Positions 9,414-21,724 are shown, counted from the first letter of the stretch. The stretch: DNA of 64,000 bases from Hyphomicrobium sp. (GCA_002928735.1 PERL01000002.1:186001-250000); one strand, 5' to 3'. Notes: generated by a model from the sequence alone, not told the origin. Made by a program: numbers and translations.

Positions 9414-10919
9414 TTAGGTCTCGTGGCGCGCGAGGATTTCGCGCACTTTGGCGACGAGGTCGGTTTCAGGTACGGCGAGTTGCGCGGGGCGCGCTTCCTT
9501 CCATTCCTTGTTGTCTTTGATGGCGGCGGCGGCCTTGGCGCCTTCGATGAGGTCCTTCAGCGTGACCTCGCCTTTGGCGCGTTCGTCGCTGCCTTGGATG
9601 ACGACGAGGGGGCTGCCGCGCTTGTCGGCGTATTTCATCTGCGCCTTCATGCCGGCGGAGCCGAGGTACATTTCGGCGCGGATGCCGGCAGCGCGCAACG
9701 TCTGCGTGATTTTCTGGTAGGCAGCGACTTCGCCCTTGTCCATGACGAGGACGACGACGGGGCCGAGCGTGTCGCTCGACTTTTTGCCCAACGATGCGAG
9801 GGCCGCCTGGAGGCGCGAGACGCCGATGGAAAAGCCGGTGGCGGGGACTTTCTGGCCGGTGAAGCGGGCGACGAGATCGTCGTAACGGCCGCCGCCACCG
9901 ACGGAGCCGAAGCGGACGGTCTGGCCGTCTTCGTTTTTCACTTCGAACAGGAGTTCGGCTTCGAAGACGGGACCGGTGTAGTATTCGAGGCCGCGGACGA
10001 CGGAGGTATCGAAGGCGATCTGGTTCGGTCCATAGCCTGAGGCGCGGACCATGTCGCTCATCTGGCGGAGTTCATCCATGCCGTTGGTGGCGCGCTCGTT
10101 GCCATCAATCGTGGGCATGACGCGGGCAATTGCGCCCTCACGGTCGCCTTCGGAGGCGGAGAGGAAGCCGGTGATCTTGGCAATTGCATCCGGGGCGAGA
10201 TTGGCGCCGGGCGTGAAGTCGCCGCTTTCGTCCTTGCGGCCTTTGCCGAGCAGGAGCGCTACGCCACCGACGCCGAACTTATCGAACTTGTCCATGGCGC
10301 GCAGAACGGTGAGGCGGCGCGCGGCGTCGGACGGGGACGCGGGATCGATGCCGGCGAGTTCGAGCACCCCATCCAGCACTTTGCGGTTGTTGACTTTGAT
10401 CACGTAGTCGCCGCGGGGGATGCCGAGGGCTTCCAACGTGTCGGCGGCGAGCATGCACATTTCAGCGTCGGCGGCGATGCTCTCCGCACCCACCGTGTCC
10501 GCGTCGAATTGCGTGAACTGGCGGAAGCGGCCGGGGCCGGGCTTCTCGTTGCGGAAGACGGAGCCCGTGGCGTAGCGGCGGAAGGGCTTGGGCAGTTTGT
10601 CGAAGTTCTCGGCGACGAAGCGGGCGAGCGGCGCGGTTAAATCATAGCGCAGCGAGAGCCACTGCTCGTCTTCGTCTTGAAACGAGAACACGCCTTCGTT
10701 GGGGCGGTCCTGGTCGGGGAGGAATTTGCCCAGCGCGTCGGTGTATTCGATGGCCGGGGTTTCGAGCGGTTCGAAGCCGTAGCGCTCGTAGACGCCGCGG
10801 ATCTTGCCCAGCATCGCCTGCTGCTCGCGGATCTCGGCTGCGCTGATGTCGCGGAAGCCCTTGGGGAGCCTCGGCACCGGACGGATGGGCGCGGGCGTTT
10901 CGTTTTCGGATTTGGCCAT
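9414..10919 (-). CDS. hisS: Histidyl-tRNA synthetase
   Basis: The 501-residue class II synthetase has motif 2 ([20 protein letters not shown]), the HisA box ([12 protein letters not shown]), GGGGRYDDL, motif 3 around [10 protein letters not shown] and a C-terminal anticodon-binding domain. It charges tRNA-His. At 501 residues it is longer than the roughly 420-residue E. coli enzyme, as expected for the alphaproteobacterial type. It is the first gene of the hisS-hisZ-hisG operon. The enzyme and its fold-relative HisZ sit next to each other. Confidence 0.95.
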   Translation of the reverse strand: MAKSENETPAPIRPVPRLPKGFRDISAAEIREQQAMLGKIRGVYERYGFEPLETPAIEYTDALGKFLPDQDRPNEGVFSFQDEDEQWLSLRYDLTAPLARFVAENFDKLPKPFRRYATGSVFRNEKPGPGRFRQFTQFDADTVGAESIAADAEMCMLAADTLEALGIPRGDYVIKVNNRKVLDGVLELAGIDPASPSDAARRLTVLRAMDKFDKFGVGGVALLLGKGRKDESGDFTPGANLAPDAIAKITGFLSASEGDREGAIARVMPTIDGNERATNGMDELRQMSDMVRASGYGPNQIAFDTSVVRGLEYYTGPVFEAELLFEVKNEDGQTVRFGSVGGGGRYDDLVARFTGQKVPATGFSIGVSRLQAALASLGKKSSDTLGPVVVLVMDKGEVAAYQKITQTLRAAGIRAEMYLGSAGMKAQMKYADKRGSPLVVIQGSDERAKGEVTLKDLIEGAKAAAAIKDNKEWKEARPAQLAVPETDLVAKVREILARHET

Positions 10920-11013
10920 GGAATCAATAAAGTTGTAGCGGCGCGGGGCGCGCCCTGTTGGTGCGCCTTATAGCGGACCTTGTGCGGGGCGCAAAGCGAG
11001 GCTCTTTGGCCGG

Positions 11014-12174
11014 TCAACCGGGCGCGTGGCCCTTGAGGCGGCGGACGGCGCGGCGCAGCGGTTCAATATTGCGCAAGCGGCGACGGGTGCGGCTCATGGC
11101 GAGGCGCGGCCAGGCCTTGGCAGTGAGGGCTGCTTCGAGCGTGACGAGGGCTTCAGGTTCGATGCCAAAACCCTGTTTGAAGGGGTAGTCGCCGATCCCC
11201 ATGTCGAAGCGGCGGATGCCGCGCGGCACGAAGTATCGCATGGCTTCCACCACGACGAGGCGGCCGGGAGAGATGCGCTTCCAGTCGCCGCCGGCGGTGG
11301 AGATGCGCAGGAGCTTGAAGGTGCCGCCATTGGTGATGCCGAGCAAGCAGGCGCCAATCTCGCCGCCGGCTGACAGCGTGAAGATGTGGGCACTGCCATC
11401 GGCGAGGCCGTTCGCGAGCAGCGTTTTGTAGAAGCGGGAGTAGGCGGGCCGTTCGAGCAGATAGTCGCCGCCGGCTTCGTGCCGGCGCTCGGCCTGCTGC
11501 TGTTCGAGCACCGCGTAGGCGGCGGCGATGGCATCCGGCGTGGCGGCGCGACTGAAGGCGGGTTCGCCGCGCTCGGCGAGGAGGCGGCCGCAGCGCTCGA
11601 CTTCCTTGCGATATTTCTTTCCGAGGGCGCGCAGGAACTCGTCAACGGTACCGGGCAGCGTGAGCGCGTTGCGGTGGTGCTCCGAGGGGAATGTGCCCGG
11701 CGCTGCGACGAGCGGGTTGGCGCGGCCTTGGATGTCGCGCGGCATATTTTCAAGAACGATCAGATCGTGCGGTCGGAGTGCGCGCTTGATCGCGCTCCAG
11801 ATGTCGCCAGAGACTCCGGCAGCTGGACCGAGTATGGGGCCGCCATAGTCGGAGACACCGAACGAGGGGACGCGCAAGACGCTGAGGCCCTGTTCGTGCG
11901 TGGCAATGAGCGGGAGCATGAGTATGAGGCCGCCGTCGGCGTTGCGGACATCGACGACAATCGGTTGCGCTCCAGCGCCCGGCAGCAAGTCGGCAAAGAG
12001 TGCCTTGAGCCAGGATAACCGCTGAAACGCGGTTGACGCCACATCGGCGCCCGCTCCGTTAATGGCGCTGAGCACGGCGTCGCGGCCTTCGTGGAGGCAG
12101 ACTGTGAGCATGCCGCTCCCTGTCCGATCCACGGCCTGCCGATCGGCGCCCGATGGTGCCGACATTGAGACCAT
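11014..12174 (-). CDS. GNAT-fold acetyltransferase, CelD/BcsL-like
   Basis: The 386-residue protein is read as a double GNAT-fold (Acetyltransf_6/CelD-type) protein. An N-terminal half carries a SWLKALFADLLPGAG segment. A C-terminal acyltransferase half contains LGKKYRKEVER, the IGACLLGITNGGTFKLL strands and an SPGRLVVVEAMRYF helix that should bind acyl-CoA. No signal peptide is seen. The start codon overlaps the stop of the upstream cupin-like gene (TAATG), so the two are co-translated. Members of this family act in polysaccharide or peptide modification. The substrate here is unknown and the family call is by eye. Confidence 0.65.
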   Translation of the reverse strand: MVSMSAPSGADRQAVDRTGSGMLTVCLHEGRDAVLSAINGAGADVASTAFQRLSWLKALFADLLPGAGAQPIVVDVRNADGGLILMLPLIATHEQGLSVLRVPSFGVSDYGGPILGPAAGVSGDIWSAIKRALRPHDLIVLENMPRDIQGRANPLVAAPGTFPSEHHRNALTLPGTVDEFLRALGKKYRKEVERCGRLLAERGEPAFSRAATPDAIAAAYAVLEQQQAERRHEAGGDYLLERPAYSRFYKTLLANGLADGSAHIFTLSAGGEIGACLLGITNGGTFKLLRISTAGGDWKRISPGRLVVVEAMRYFVPRGIRRFDMGIGDYPFKQGFGIEPEALVTLEAALTAKAWPRLAMSRTRRRLRNIEPLRRAVRRLKGHAPG

Positions 12175-13112
12175 TATTCAGCGGCTTTCGGGAGATCGAT
12201 GACCGCGCCGAGGTGGTCACGATCCAATTGGAACTCGACGGGGCGGCGGGATTTGCGGGCTTTCTTCAAGAGCCCTGAGCGTTTGACGCCGGCTTGCAGG
12301 ACGGCCTTGGCATAAAAGCCGGGACCGGCGAGGTTGCGGCTCTTGGGCGTGATGCCGACCTTATCGCGCAGGATGCCGTTGGCCATGTTGATGATTTGCG
12401 AGCGGCGGATCGTTTCGGTCCAATACTCGGTGGTCATCGAGACGTTGAGGCAATCGAGGTTTTCGACGCGATGTGGCGCGTTCAGCGGCCAGTGCAGCAT
12501 TTCGCCGGGACCGATTTCGAAGACCGTGGCGTCCTTGTCGTAGGAGACGTCATAGGGGATGTCGACTTCGACTTCGTAGAGCGCGATGCGTTCGAGCTGT
12601 TCGCCGGTGAGATAGGGCGCGGTGGTGGGGTAGAGATACACGCGCTTCTTGCCGTGAAGCTGCCAGAGCGACTGTCCGGGCAAGTCCATGTGGTAATAAA
12701 CTTGCGCGTTGGGCGATGAGATGAGGATGCCGCAGGTTCGATCGTAGGTGTCGTAGCCCGGGACGTTGCCGCGCACTTCTTCGAAGATCTGGTCGAGGAC
12801 GTCTTTATAGCGGCGGTCGACGCCGGAGATGTTGCGCAGGTTCAGCCACATGCGGCCACGCTTGATGGCTTCGATGACTTCGCGGCCGGAGAGGCGGCCG
12901 ATGTCGCCTTCGCGCCAGAGGCGGCGGTTGGAGCCCTGGGGTCCCATTTCGACGAGGGCGTAATGCTGACGGGGATAGCCTTCGATGACTTCGGCGAGGG
13001 CATCGAGCGAATAGAGCGGGTGCTCGGACAGGCGATGGGCGAGACGCAGCGGTGCCTTGGCCCAGCTTGCGGTCGTCGCGGCCGTCCAATTGGTAAAGAT
13101 CGGTGCGGACAT
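12174..13112 (-). CDS. Cupin-like (JmjC/Cupin_8) domain protein
   Basis: The 312-residue protein has a central double-stranded beta-helix. The segment VYYHMDLPGQSLWQLHGKKR supplies the first metal histidine and a conserved tryptophan. EIGPGEMLHWPLNAPHRVEN carries the second set of ligands and the H-R-V end of the barrel. This matches 2-oxoglutarate/Fe(II) JmjC-like hydroxylases or non-catalytic cupins. The start at 13112 removes an unlikely basic leader that the open frame would allow back to 13190. It is translationally coupled to the acetyltransferase-like gene, so both probably modify the same molecule. Confidence 0.65.
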   Translation of the reverse strand: MSAPIFTNWTAATTASWAKAPLRLAHRLSEHPLYSLDALAEVIEGYPRQHYALVEMGPQGSNRRLWREGDIGRLSGREVIEAIKRGRMWLNLRNISGVDRRYKDVLDQIFEEVRGNVPGYDTYDRTCGILISSPNAQVYYHMDLPGQSLWQLHGKKRVYLYPTTAPYLTGEQLERIALYEVEVDIPYDVSYDKDATVFEIGPGEMLHWPLNAPHRVENLDCLNVSMTTEYWTETIRRSQIINMANGILRDKVGITPKSRNLAGPGFYAKAVLQAGVKRSGLLKKARKSRRPVEFQLDRDHLGAVIDLPKAAE

Positions 13113-13374
13113 GGTGCAAATGTTCCTACGCGGGACACTCCGCACACGTTGGCGTGCGGTTGTGGTCGAAGTTAGCAAATTGCGGACCAAATTGGGGCTG
13201 TGCGCATTGTCCTAGGACGTCCAATTTGGCGGCAAAGCGGGCGGCTGATCCCTAGCGTGTTTTGGTGAACACGGTGGGCGGCAAATGTGCCGCACGGCGG
13301 TTGCACCGCCGTCCGAACATGCGAATCTCTATATTGCTTTTGCTGACAACGATTTGATCGAGGATAGCAATTTC

Positions 13375-13908
13375 ATGGCCGGTCCTTCGCCTGTTTTCGC
13401 CGTCGCCGCGCTGGCCATGGCACTCGCTTTCTCGACCGGCGGTTCGCCGGTTCAGGCGGATGAGGTCAAACCGGCCGCGCTCACCGGGTCGCTGGCGGGA
13501 CTACCGGGCTTGTGGACAGGGCAAGGGCGGCTCGGGTTCAAGGACGGGAAGGCCGAAACGGTAACTTGCCGCGCGACGTATTTTGCAGCGACGGATGCAC
13601 CGGGTCTCAAGCAGACGATCCGTTGCGCTTCGCCGAGTGGGAAAATCGAGCTGAAGAGCCGGTTGGAAGAGAAGGATGGCGCGCTTTCCGGCGAGTGGTC
13701 TGAGGAGATGTACAATCTCAAGGGCGCACTGCAGGGGAAGGTCACAGAACGCGGGCTTGTGGTGACGGTTAAGGGCGACGACTTGAACGCCAACATGGAT
13801 GTGATCGTTAAGGATGACCGGCAGATCGTGGAAATTCAGTTCCACAACACCTCGCTGATCGGGATCACCTTGGTCTTGAAGCGGGCATCGGCCGGCGGCG
13901 AGAGCTGA
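13375..13908 (+). CDS. Exported protein of unknown function
   Basis: The 177-residue protein has an N-terminal signal peptide (hydrophobic residues 6-22, probable cleavage near VQADE) and a compact beta-rich mature region. That region contains two cysteines (in VTCRATYF and IRCASPSG), about 25 residues apart, that could pair. WTGQGRLGFKDGKAETVTC is a recognisable opening. The start is set at the ATG 13375, because the open frame upstream to 13285 has no signal-like sequence. I recognise no family with confidence. It is divergent from the cupin-like gene. Confidence 0.7.
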   Translation: MAGPSPVFAVAALAMALAFSTGGSPVQADEVKPAALTGSLAGLPGLWTGQGRLGFKDGKAETVTCRATYFAATDAPGLKQTIRCASPSGKIELKSRLEEKDGALSGEWSEEMYNLKGALQGKVTERGLVVTVKGDDLNANMDVIVKDDRQIVEIQFHNTSLIGITLVLKRASAGGES

Positions 13909-14006
13909 GGCCGGCGGGGGGGGGCCGGGTGACTGGGGCTGGCCCGAACGGGTTCAGCTGTGATAGCACACAGCCGAAAATTGACCCGTGCGCGGGCCGT
14001 GGTGCC

Positions 14007-14183
14007 ATGACGAATTTCGAGCAGAAGACCCCTCCCGTGCGGACCGAGGCGGCCAAAAGGGCGCAGCGTCTGGCCGAGGAGTTGCGCGCTAATCTGCGGA
14101 AGAGAAAGGAAAAAGCGCGCTCATCCGCTGATGAGCAGCGGACAGGGGACGCGACGGACCGGCCAGACGGCGACGCCGACTGA
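14007..14183 (+). CDS. Small basic conserved hypothetical protein upstream of murA
   Basis: The 58-residue protein is highly charged, with a helical centre rich in Arg and Lys ([20 protein letters not shown]) and an acidic, disordered tail. Small proteins with this arginine-rich pattern are often found just before murA in rhizobia. That is recollection of the genomic pattern, not a search. The start is the ATG at 14007. The function is unknown. Confidence 0.6.
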   Translation: MTNFEQKTPPVRTEAAKRAQRLAEELRANLRKRKEKARSSADEQRTGDATDRPDGDAD

Positions 14184-14361
14184 GCCGCCGGATGCCCCGG
14201 TCTTTCGAACTTTAAGGCGCCATGTTGGCCTTTCTCTTGCTGGACGGGCGGCACAAAGACTAATCATCCCGGCACATCTTCATCGACTCGCCCTCCGGCG
14301 GGTTATGTCACCGCGGCCCACAGCGGCTGCCCGCATTTCTCACACAGGACGGCCTCTCCCC

Positions 14362-15651
14362 ATGGATCGCATCAAAATCGTCGGCGGCGGTGAACTCAAC
14401 GGCACCATTCCGATCTCTGGGGCGAAGAACGCCGCGCTGCCACTGATGATCGCGAGCCTGCTGACGGCGGACCGGGTGACGCTCAAGAATGTGCCGAACC
14501 TCGCCGACGTGAACCTCTTGGCGCGCATTCTGCGCAACCACGGGACGGACCTCGCGGTGGACGGGAAGCGGTCGTCTCCGAACATGCAGGGCGAGACGTT
14601 CCATCTAACGGCGCGGGATATCGTAGATACGACGGCACCGTACGAGATGGTGTCGCGCATGCGGGCGAGCTTCTGGGTGCTGGGGCCGATCCTGGCGCGG
14701 ATGCGGCAGGCGAAGGTGTCGTTGCCCGGCGGGTGCGCGATCGGCACGCGGCCGGTGGATCTGCATTTGACGGGGCTGAAGGCGCTCGGCGCGGAAATCG
14801 AGATCGACGGCGGCTATGTGCTGGCGAAAGCGCCGAAGGGGCTGCATGGCGCGCACATCATCTTTCCGAAGGTGTCGGTCGGCGCGACGCACAACGTTTT
14901 GCTGGCGGCGGCGATGGCCAAGGGTGAGACGGTGATCGAGAACGCGGCGCGGGAGCCGGAAGTGGGGGATGTGGCGTCGCTGCTCGTCAAAATGGGCGTG
15001 CTGATCGAGGGGATCGGCACGTCGACGTTGCGCATTCAGGGGCGCGACCGTCTTGACGGCGCGATCCATACGGTGCTGCCGGATCGCATCGAGACGGGCA
15101 CGTTCGCGATGGTCGTGGCGGCGACCGGCGGGGATGTGGTGCTGGAGGATACGCGCGCCGATTTGCTGCAGAATGCGCTCGATGTTCTGGCGGCGACGGG
15201 CACCACCGTGACGCCGACGGCGACGGGTATTCGCATCACGCGCAAGGGCGGCGAGATCGAGCCGGTGACGGTGGAGACGCAGCCGTATCCGGGTTTTCCG
15301 ACCGACCTGCAGGCGCAGTTGATGGCGCTGATGACGCGGGCGCACGGGACGAGCGTGATCCGCGAGACGATTTTCGAGAACCGCTTCATGCACGTGCAGG
15401 AGTTGGCGCGGCTGGGCGCGGACATTCAGCTGCACGGCGATACGGCGACCATCAAGGGCGTCAAGCATCTGCGCGGCGCGCCGGTGATGGCGACTGATCT
15501 GCGCGCCTCGGTTTCGCTTGTGATCGCGGGGCTGATGGCAGAGGGCGAGACGACGGTGGGGCGCGTCTATCATCTCGATCGCGGGTTTGAGCGTCTTGAA
15601 GAGAAGCTGTCGCGGTGCGGGGCGAACATCGAGCGGCTGTCGTCCGGCTAA
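14362..15651 (+). CDS. murA: UDP-N-acetylglucosamine 1-carboxyvinyltransferase
   Basis: The 429-residue enzyme catalyses the first committed step of peptidoglycan synthesis, transferring enolpyruvate to UDP-GlcNAc. Visible marks are the N-terminal SGAKNAALP, with the Lys22-Asn23 pair, and the loop GGCAIG with the catalytic Cys125. That cysteine is the fosfomycin target, so the usual sensitive form is present. The frame is open from 14131, but the MDRIKIVGG start at 14362 matches the family. It heads the murA - helicase - DUF2948 - hisD run. Confidence 0.96.
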   Translation: MDRIKIVGGGELNGTIPISGAKNAALPLMIASLLTADRVTLKNVPNLADVNLLARILRNHGTDLAVDGKRSSPNMQGETFHLTARDIVDTTAPYEMVSRMRASFWVLGPILARMRQAKVSLPGGCAIGTRPVDLHLTGLKALGAEIEIDGGYVLAKAPKGLHGAHIIFPKVSVGATHNVLLAAAMAKGETVIENAAREPEVGDVASLLVKMGVLIEGIGTSTLRIQGRDRLDGAIHTVLPDRIETGTFAMVVAATGGDVVLEDTRADLLQNALDVLAATGTTVTPTATGIRITRKGGEIEPVTVETQPYPGFPTDLQAQLMALMTRAHGTSVIRETIFENRFMHVQELARLGADIQLHGDTATIKGVKHLRGAPVMATDLRASVSLVIAGLMAEGETTVGRVYHLDRGFERLEEKLSRCGANIERLSSG

Positions 15652-15777
15652 GGGCGGACACGGAGTAACGGCTTGCTCGAACTTTCCGTCGAAATTTGAT
15701 TGCCAGAGGGTCCAATCATGCCGTTCAATGCGTGTAGGGTTGTGAGCGCATGGGCGCGATTGCCGGGGGATTTGCGG

Positions 15778-16233
15778 ATGAAAGTTGCTGCGTTGGTTGC
15801 TGCTTCGGCGATGGTTTTAGCCGGCAGCGGTTCGGCCATGGCTGCGAAGGCCAAGGCCGGGACGCTGACGTGCAAGGGCGGCGCGGGCGTCGGCCTCATT
15901 CTGGGATCGAAGAAGCATTACGATTGCGTTTTTCAGTCCGCGAAGGGCCAGTCGGAGTCCTATGAGGGCTCGGTCACGAAGGTCGGGCTCGATCTCGGCT
16001 TCACGTCGAAGGTCACGATCGTCTGGGCCGTGTTTTCGAGCACGGACCTGGGGCCCAAGGCGCTGGTCGGCGATTACGTGGGCGCCAACGCGGATGCCTC
16101 GATTGGGGTCGGTGTGGGGACGAAAATCCTCGTCGGCGGGTCGAAACACACCATCAGCCTGCAGCCGCTCAGCGTGCAGGGTCAGACCGGCCTCAACATC
16201 GCGGTCGGCGTGGCGGATCTGTCGCTGCGCTAA
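15778..16233 (+). CDS. DUF992 family exported protein
   Basis: The 151-residue protein has a signal peptide (residues 1-22, AMA-AKA type) and a DUF992-like mature part. It opens with GTLTCKGGAGVGLILGSKK, and the two cysteines of TC and DCVF probably form a disulphide. The C-terminus alternates short beta strands rich in glycine. The family is common in Hyphomicrobiales and its function is not established. The start at 15778 is preferred because a GGGGGA ribosome site and the signal peptide fit it. ATGs at 15700 and 15718 would put extra residues before the signal. Confidence 0.8.
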   Translation: MKVAALVAASAMVLAGSGSAMAAKAKAGTLTCKGGAGVGLILGSKKHYDCVFQSAKGQSESYEGSVTKVGLDLGFTSKVTIVWAVFSSTDLGPKALVGDYVGANADASIGVGVGTKILVGGSKHTISLQPLSVQGQTGLNIAVGVADLSLR

Positions 16234-16575
16234 GCCGCCCTTGCCGCACAACGCTTTGCGCTTGCTTTTTGCGGCGCAACATGGGATACGCCCGCATCCG
16301 GATCGCTCTGATCCGGTCCATCGGCGCGCGACTGCGTGACGGGACACTGGCAACGAGGATCGCTTTCGGGCGGCCCGTTCGTCCTCCGGTCCGCGCCTCT
16401 GATCTCCCAAAAATCGGCCGCCCCGGCACGCAGGGCGCCTGATGATCTGGAACCCGAAACCGGCATTGCCGCACGGGTCAGACATCAAGCCCGCGCACCA
16501 TCAAGCGCTTGAGACCGCCACCGGATAGACCGGTTGTGGCTGCACTGCGCACGCGGGACAACCGAAAGAATACCA
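16234..16575 (+). promoter_or_regulatory. Leader region of the helicase gene, no gene seen
   Basis: This 342-base gap contains no convincing coding region. It holds a 7-bp hairpin (16298-16304 with 16310-16316, loop GCTCT) without a T tract. Long, structured leaders are common for DEAD-box helicase mRNAs, so part of this may be an untranslated leader; that is inference. Confidence 0.35.
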
Positions 16576-18741
<2,166 letters not shown>

Positions 18742-18901
18742 TCGGCATTCCCGATCACCGTTATCGACGCGACAAGTTTAACGCGACAAGGCGCGCGGGG
18801 GGCGAGGTTGCACTCCTTCCCCGCCGCCAGTATCACTCCGCCACGATCTCACCGCGGTGGGCCGGCAAATAGCGGCGCCGCAACCCGATGTGTCCGCGCC
18901 G

Positions 18902-19375
18902 ATGACCGCCAAAGACAATTCCGGCCTGAAGCTAATCGCCCTCGATAGCGAGGATCTCGCGGTGGTGTCGGCGCATTTGCAAGATGCCGTCATCAACGTT
19001 TCCGAGATGGCTTACCTGAAGACTGAGCGCCGGTTTGCGGCAATTGCCAATCGCTTCGACTGGAGCGAGGCGCTTGGCGGGACGCGCTCGCGGCGCAAAC
19101 CGTTCATGCGGCGGCGATCAGGCTTGCGGTTCGAGCGCGTGCTCGGCGCGCAGCTGGCCAACATCGATATTACTGACAGGAAGCAGATGCTCAACGTGCT
19201 CGCGATCCACTTCGAGCCGTCGACTGCACCTGAAGGCTTTGTCACCATCTCGTGTGCTGGTGGGGCTGCCATCCGTCTGCACGTAGAGTATCTCGAGGCA
19301 GAGCTGAAAGACCTCGGTGCGGCATGGGCGACCAAATCGAAGCCCGAACATCCCGACGACGAGCCGGACGCGTAA
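18902..19375 (+). CDS. DUF2948 family protein
   Basis: The 157-residue protein contains the family pattern LKLIALDSEDLAVVSAHLQDA near the N-terminus. It is followed by FAAIANRFDWSEA, a basic RRRSGLRFERV stretch and an IRLHVEYLEAELKDLGAAW helix at the end. It has no signal or membrane segment, so it should be cytoplasmic. It sits directly before hisD, its usual neighbour in Hyphomicrobiales. The function is unknown. The ATG at 18902 is chosen as the start; an in-frame ATG at 18857 would add 15 residues. Confidence 0.8.
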   Translation: MTAKDNSGLKLIALDSEDLAVVSAHLQDAVINVSEMAYLKTERRFAAIANRFDWSEALGGTRSRRKPFMRRRSGLRFERVLGAQLANIDITDRKQMLNVLAIHFEPSTAPEGFVTISCAGGAAIRLHVEYLEAELKDLGAAWATKSKPEHPDDEPDA

Positions 19376-19435
19376 TATCAAACTAGCGCGCCTGCATCGT
19401 CCTATAACCCGACTTTGACATCACGGACTCGCCAC

Positions 19436-20734
19436 ATGCCCAAGACCCTCGTGACTTCCGATCCAGGCTTTGAGGCCGCCTTCACGGCCCTGCTTTCGGA
19501 GAAGCGCGAGGTCTCGGACGAGGTGGATACGGCCGTGCGCGAGATTATCGCTGATGTGCGCGCGCGCGGCGACGCGGCGCTGATCGATCTGTCGGCGAAG
19601 TATGACGGGATCGATCTCAAGAAAACCGGCATCGCGGTGACGGCAGCCGAAGTCGATGCAGCGGTGGCGCAGTGCTCGAAGGAGACACTGGATGCGCTCT
19701 CGTTCGCCGCAGACCGCATTCGCGCGCATCATCAGCGGCAGTTGCCCAGGAGCGAGCGCTACACGGACGACACTGGCGTGGAACTCGGCGACCGTTGGAC
19801 GGCGGTGGAGTCGGCCGGCCTTTATGTGCCGGGTGGGTCGGCGTCTTATCCGTCATCGGTTTTGATGAATGCGCTGCCGGCGATCGTGGCCGGCGTGCCG
19901 CGCATTGTGATGGTCGTGCCGTGCCCGCGCGGGGAATTGAACCCGCTGGTTCTGGCGGCGGCACGGCTGTGCGGTGTGACCGAGATTTACCGGATTGGCG
20001 GGGCGCAGGCGGTTGCCGCGCTCGCATACGGCACGGAGACGGTGAAGCCGGTCGTGAAGATCGTCGGGCCCGGCAATGCCTATGTGGCGGCGGCGAAGCG
20101 GCAGGTGTTCGGAACTGTGGGCATCGACAGCATCGCAGGGCCGTCGGAAGTTCTCGTGATCGCGGATAAGGACAACGATCCGGAGTGGATCGCGGCGGAT
20201 CTGCTGGCGCAGGCGGAACACGACAAAGCGGCACAGTCGGTCTTGATGACGGACGACGCTGGGTTTGCGAAGGCGGTGGAAGCGGCCGTCGGGCGGCAGT
20301 TGGCGACGTTGCCGCGCGGGAACATCGCGGGTGAAAGCTGGAACGTCTTTGGCGCGTCGATCGTTTTGCGGTCATTCGACGAAGCGCCGGCGTTGGCCGA
20401 CCGAATCGCGGCGGAGCATCTGGAAATCGCGACCGCCGACAGCGAAGGTTTGGCGGAGAAGATCCGCAACGCGGGTGCGATTTTTATCGGTGCCTACACG
20501 CCGGAAGTGATCGGCGACTATGTGGCGGGATCGAACCACGTGCTGCCGACGGCGCGGTCGGCACGGTTCTCGTCGGGACTGGGCGTGCTCGACTTCATGA
20601 AGCGGACATCGCTGTTGAAACTCGATGCGGCATCCTTGGCGCGGGTTGCGGGCGCTGCCATGACGCTGGCGCGTTCTGAGGGGCTGGAAGCGCACCGGCG
20701 CTCGGTCGAGATCCGGCTATCGGGCCGCGGTTAG
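19436..20734 (+). CDS. hisD: Histidinol dehydrogenase
   Basis: The 432-residue enzyme performs the last two NAD-dependent oxidations of histidine synthesis. Key parts are the IDSIAGPSEVLVIAD signature, the zinc ligands in LAQAEHD (Gln and His), the Asp of GDYVAGSNHVLPT and a C-terminal His in EAHRRSVEIRL. The start at 19436 matches the family; a TTG at 19415 is possible but less likely. The gene is 17 bases before the UPF0262 gene and far from hisG in the window, so the his genes are scattered. Confidence 0.95.
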   Translation: MPKTLVTSDPGFEAAFTALLSEKREVSDEVDTAVREIIADVRARGDAALIDLSAKYDGIDLKKTGIAVTAAEVDAAVAQCSKETLDALSFAADRIRAHHQRQLPRSERYTDDTGVELGDRWTAVESAGLYVPGGSASYPSSVLMNALPAIVAGVPRIVMVVPCPRGELNPLVLAAARLCGVTEIYRIGGAQAVAALAYGTETVKPVVKIVGPGNAYVAAAKRQVFGTVGIDSIAGPSEVLVIADKDNDPEWIAADLLAQAEHDKAAQSVLMTDDAGFAKAVEAAVGRQLATLPRGNIAGESWNVFGASIVLRSFDEAPALADRIAAEHLEIATADSEGLAEKIRNAGAIFIGAYTPEVIGDYVAGSNHVLPTARSARFSSGLGVLDFMKRTSLLKLDAASLARVAGAAMTLARSEGLEAHRRSVEIRLSGRG

Positions 20735-20750
20735 AGGTTGAATTGACGCC

Positions 20751-21254
20751 ATGACGGACACGCTTCCCGATAGCAGCCTCGAAACACGCAACCGCATTGC
20801 CTCGATCCGCATCGATGATGCCTCGATCGCGCGCGGAAATTCCAACATCGAGCACGAGCGGGAAGTGGCGATCTTCGACATTCTCGACGGCAATTCGTTC
20901 GCGCTGGAAGGGATCGATCAAGGGCCCTACCGGCTGGAGATTGCGATCGCGGATGACCGGCTGGTTCTGTCCGCCTTTCCCGAGGGCGGCGACCAGGCAG
21001 CGGCCGTGCATACGTTGACGATGACGCCGCTGAAGCGGCTCATCAAAGACTACTTCATGGTGCTCGATAGCTACTATCAGGCGATCCGGTCAGGGCAGCC
21101 CTCGCGCATTGAGGCGATCGACGTGGGACGGCGGGGGCTGCACGACGAAGGCAGCCGGCTGCTGCAGGAGCGGCTCACCGGCAAAATCTCGCTCGATTTC
21201 GACACCGCGCGCCGGCTGTTTACACTGATTTCAGCGCTGCACTGGAAGGGCTAG
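20751..21254 (+). CDS. UPF0262 family protein
   Basis: The 167-residue cytoplasmic protein matches the UPF0262 layout: HEREVAIFDILDGNSF, an IDQGPYRLEIAI strand pair, the LTPLKRL-like LTMTPLKRLIKDYFMV helix and GRRGLHDEGSRLLQERL. The family is restricted largely to Alphaproteobacteria and has no known function. It is conserved between hisD and the phosphatase gene, as here. Confidence 0.85.
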   Translation: MTDTLPDSSLETRNRIASIRIDDASIARGNSNIEHEREVAIFDILDGNSFALEGIDQGPYRLEIAIADDRLVLSAFPEGGDQAAAVHTLTMTPLKRLIKDYFMVLDSYYQAIRSGQPSRIEAIDVGRRGLHDEGSRLLQERLTGKISLDFDTARRLFTLISALHWKG

Positions 21255-21259
21255 GCCAG

Positions 21260-21718
21260 GTGGCCGAACCCTCCGACGCTCCCCCTAGAATACTGTTTGC
21301 CTGTACGCTCAACGCCGTTCGCTCGCCGATGGCGGCAGCGATTTTGCAGCAGCTGGCCGGGCCGCGCGTGACCGTGACGTCGGCGGGCGTGCGGCGGGGG
21401 CAGGCCGATCCATTCGTGATGGCAGTGATGGAAGAGATTGGCATCGACGTGACGGCGCATCAGCCGCGCGTGTTCGGGGACCTGGAGCGGCAAACATTTT
21501 CCACGATCATCACGCTCTCGCCGGAAGCGCAGCATCATGCGGTGGAACTGACGCGGATCATGAAGGCGGAGGTCGAATACTGGCCGACATTCGATCCCTC
21601 GATGCTGCCGGCGGCGGCGGGGCGATTCGTGCTGCTCAACGCATATCGCAAGCTCAGGGACGATCTGGCCGACCGGATCAAAGGGCGGTTTGAGATCGCG
21701 GGCGGGCCGTCGGTCTGA
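21260..21718 (+). CDS. Low-molecular-weight phosphotyrosine phosphatase-like protein
   Basis: The 152-residue protein begins at a GTG five bases after the UPF0262 stop. It carries the LMW-PTP active-site loop CTLNAVRS (Cys15, Arg21; the CX5R pattern) directly after the first strand. The general-acid aspartate is probably in WPTFDPS. The family includes protein tyrosine phosphatases and arsenate reductases, and the two cannot be told apart here. The gene is usually followed by infA in related genomes; here it converges on the adenylate cyclase gene, 6 bases away. Confidence 0.8.
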   Translation: MAEPSDAPPRILFACTLNAVRSPMAAAILQQLAGPRVTVTSAGVRRGQADPFVMAVMEEIGIDVTAHQPRVFGDLERQTFSTIITLSPEAQHHAVELTRIMKAEVEYWPTFDPSMLPAAAGRFVLLNAYRKLRDDLADRIKGRFEIAGGPSV

Positions 21719-21724
21719 CGTTGC

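Noticed and set aside
14605-15573. 322-codon frame antisense to murA
   Set aside because: It is His- and Arg-rich without motifs and opposite a well-conserved gene.
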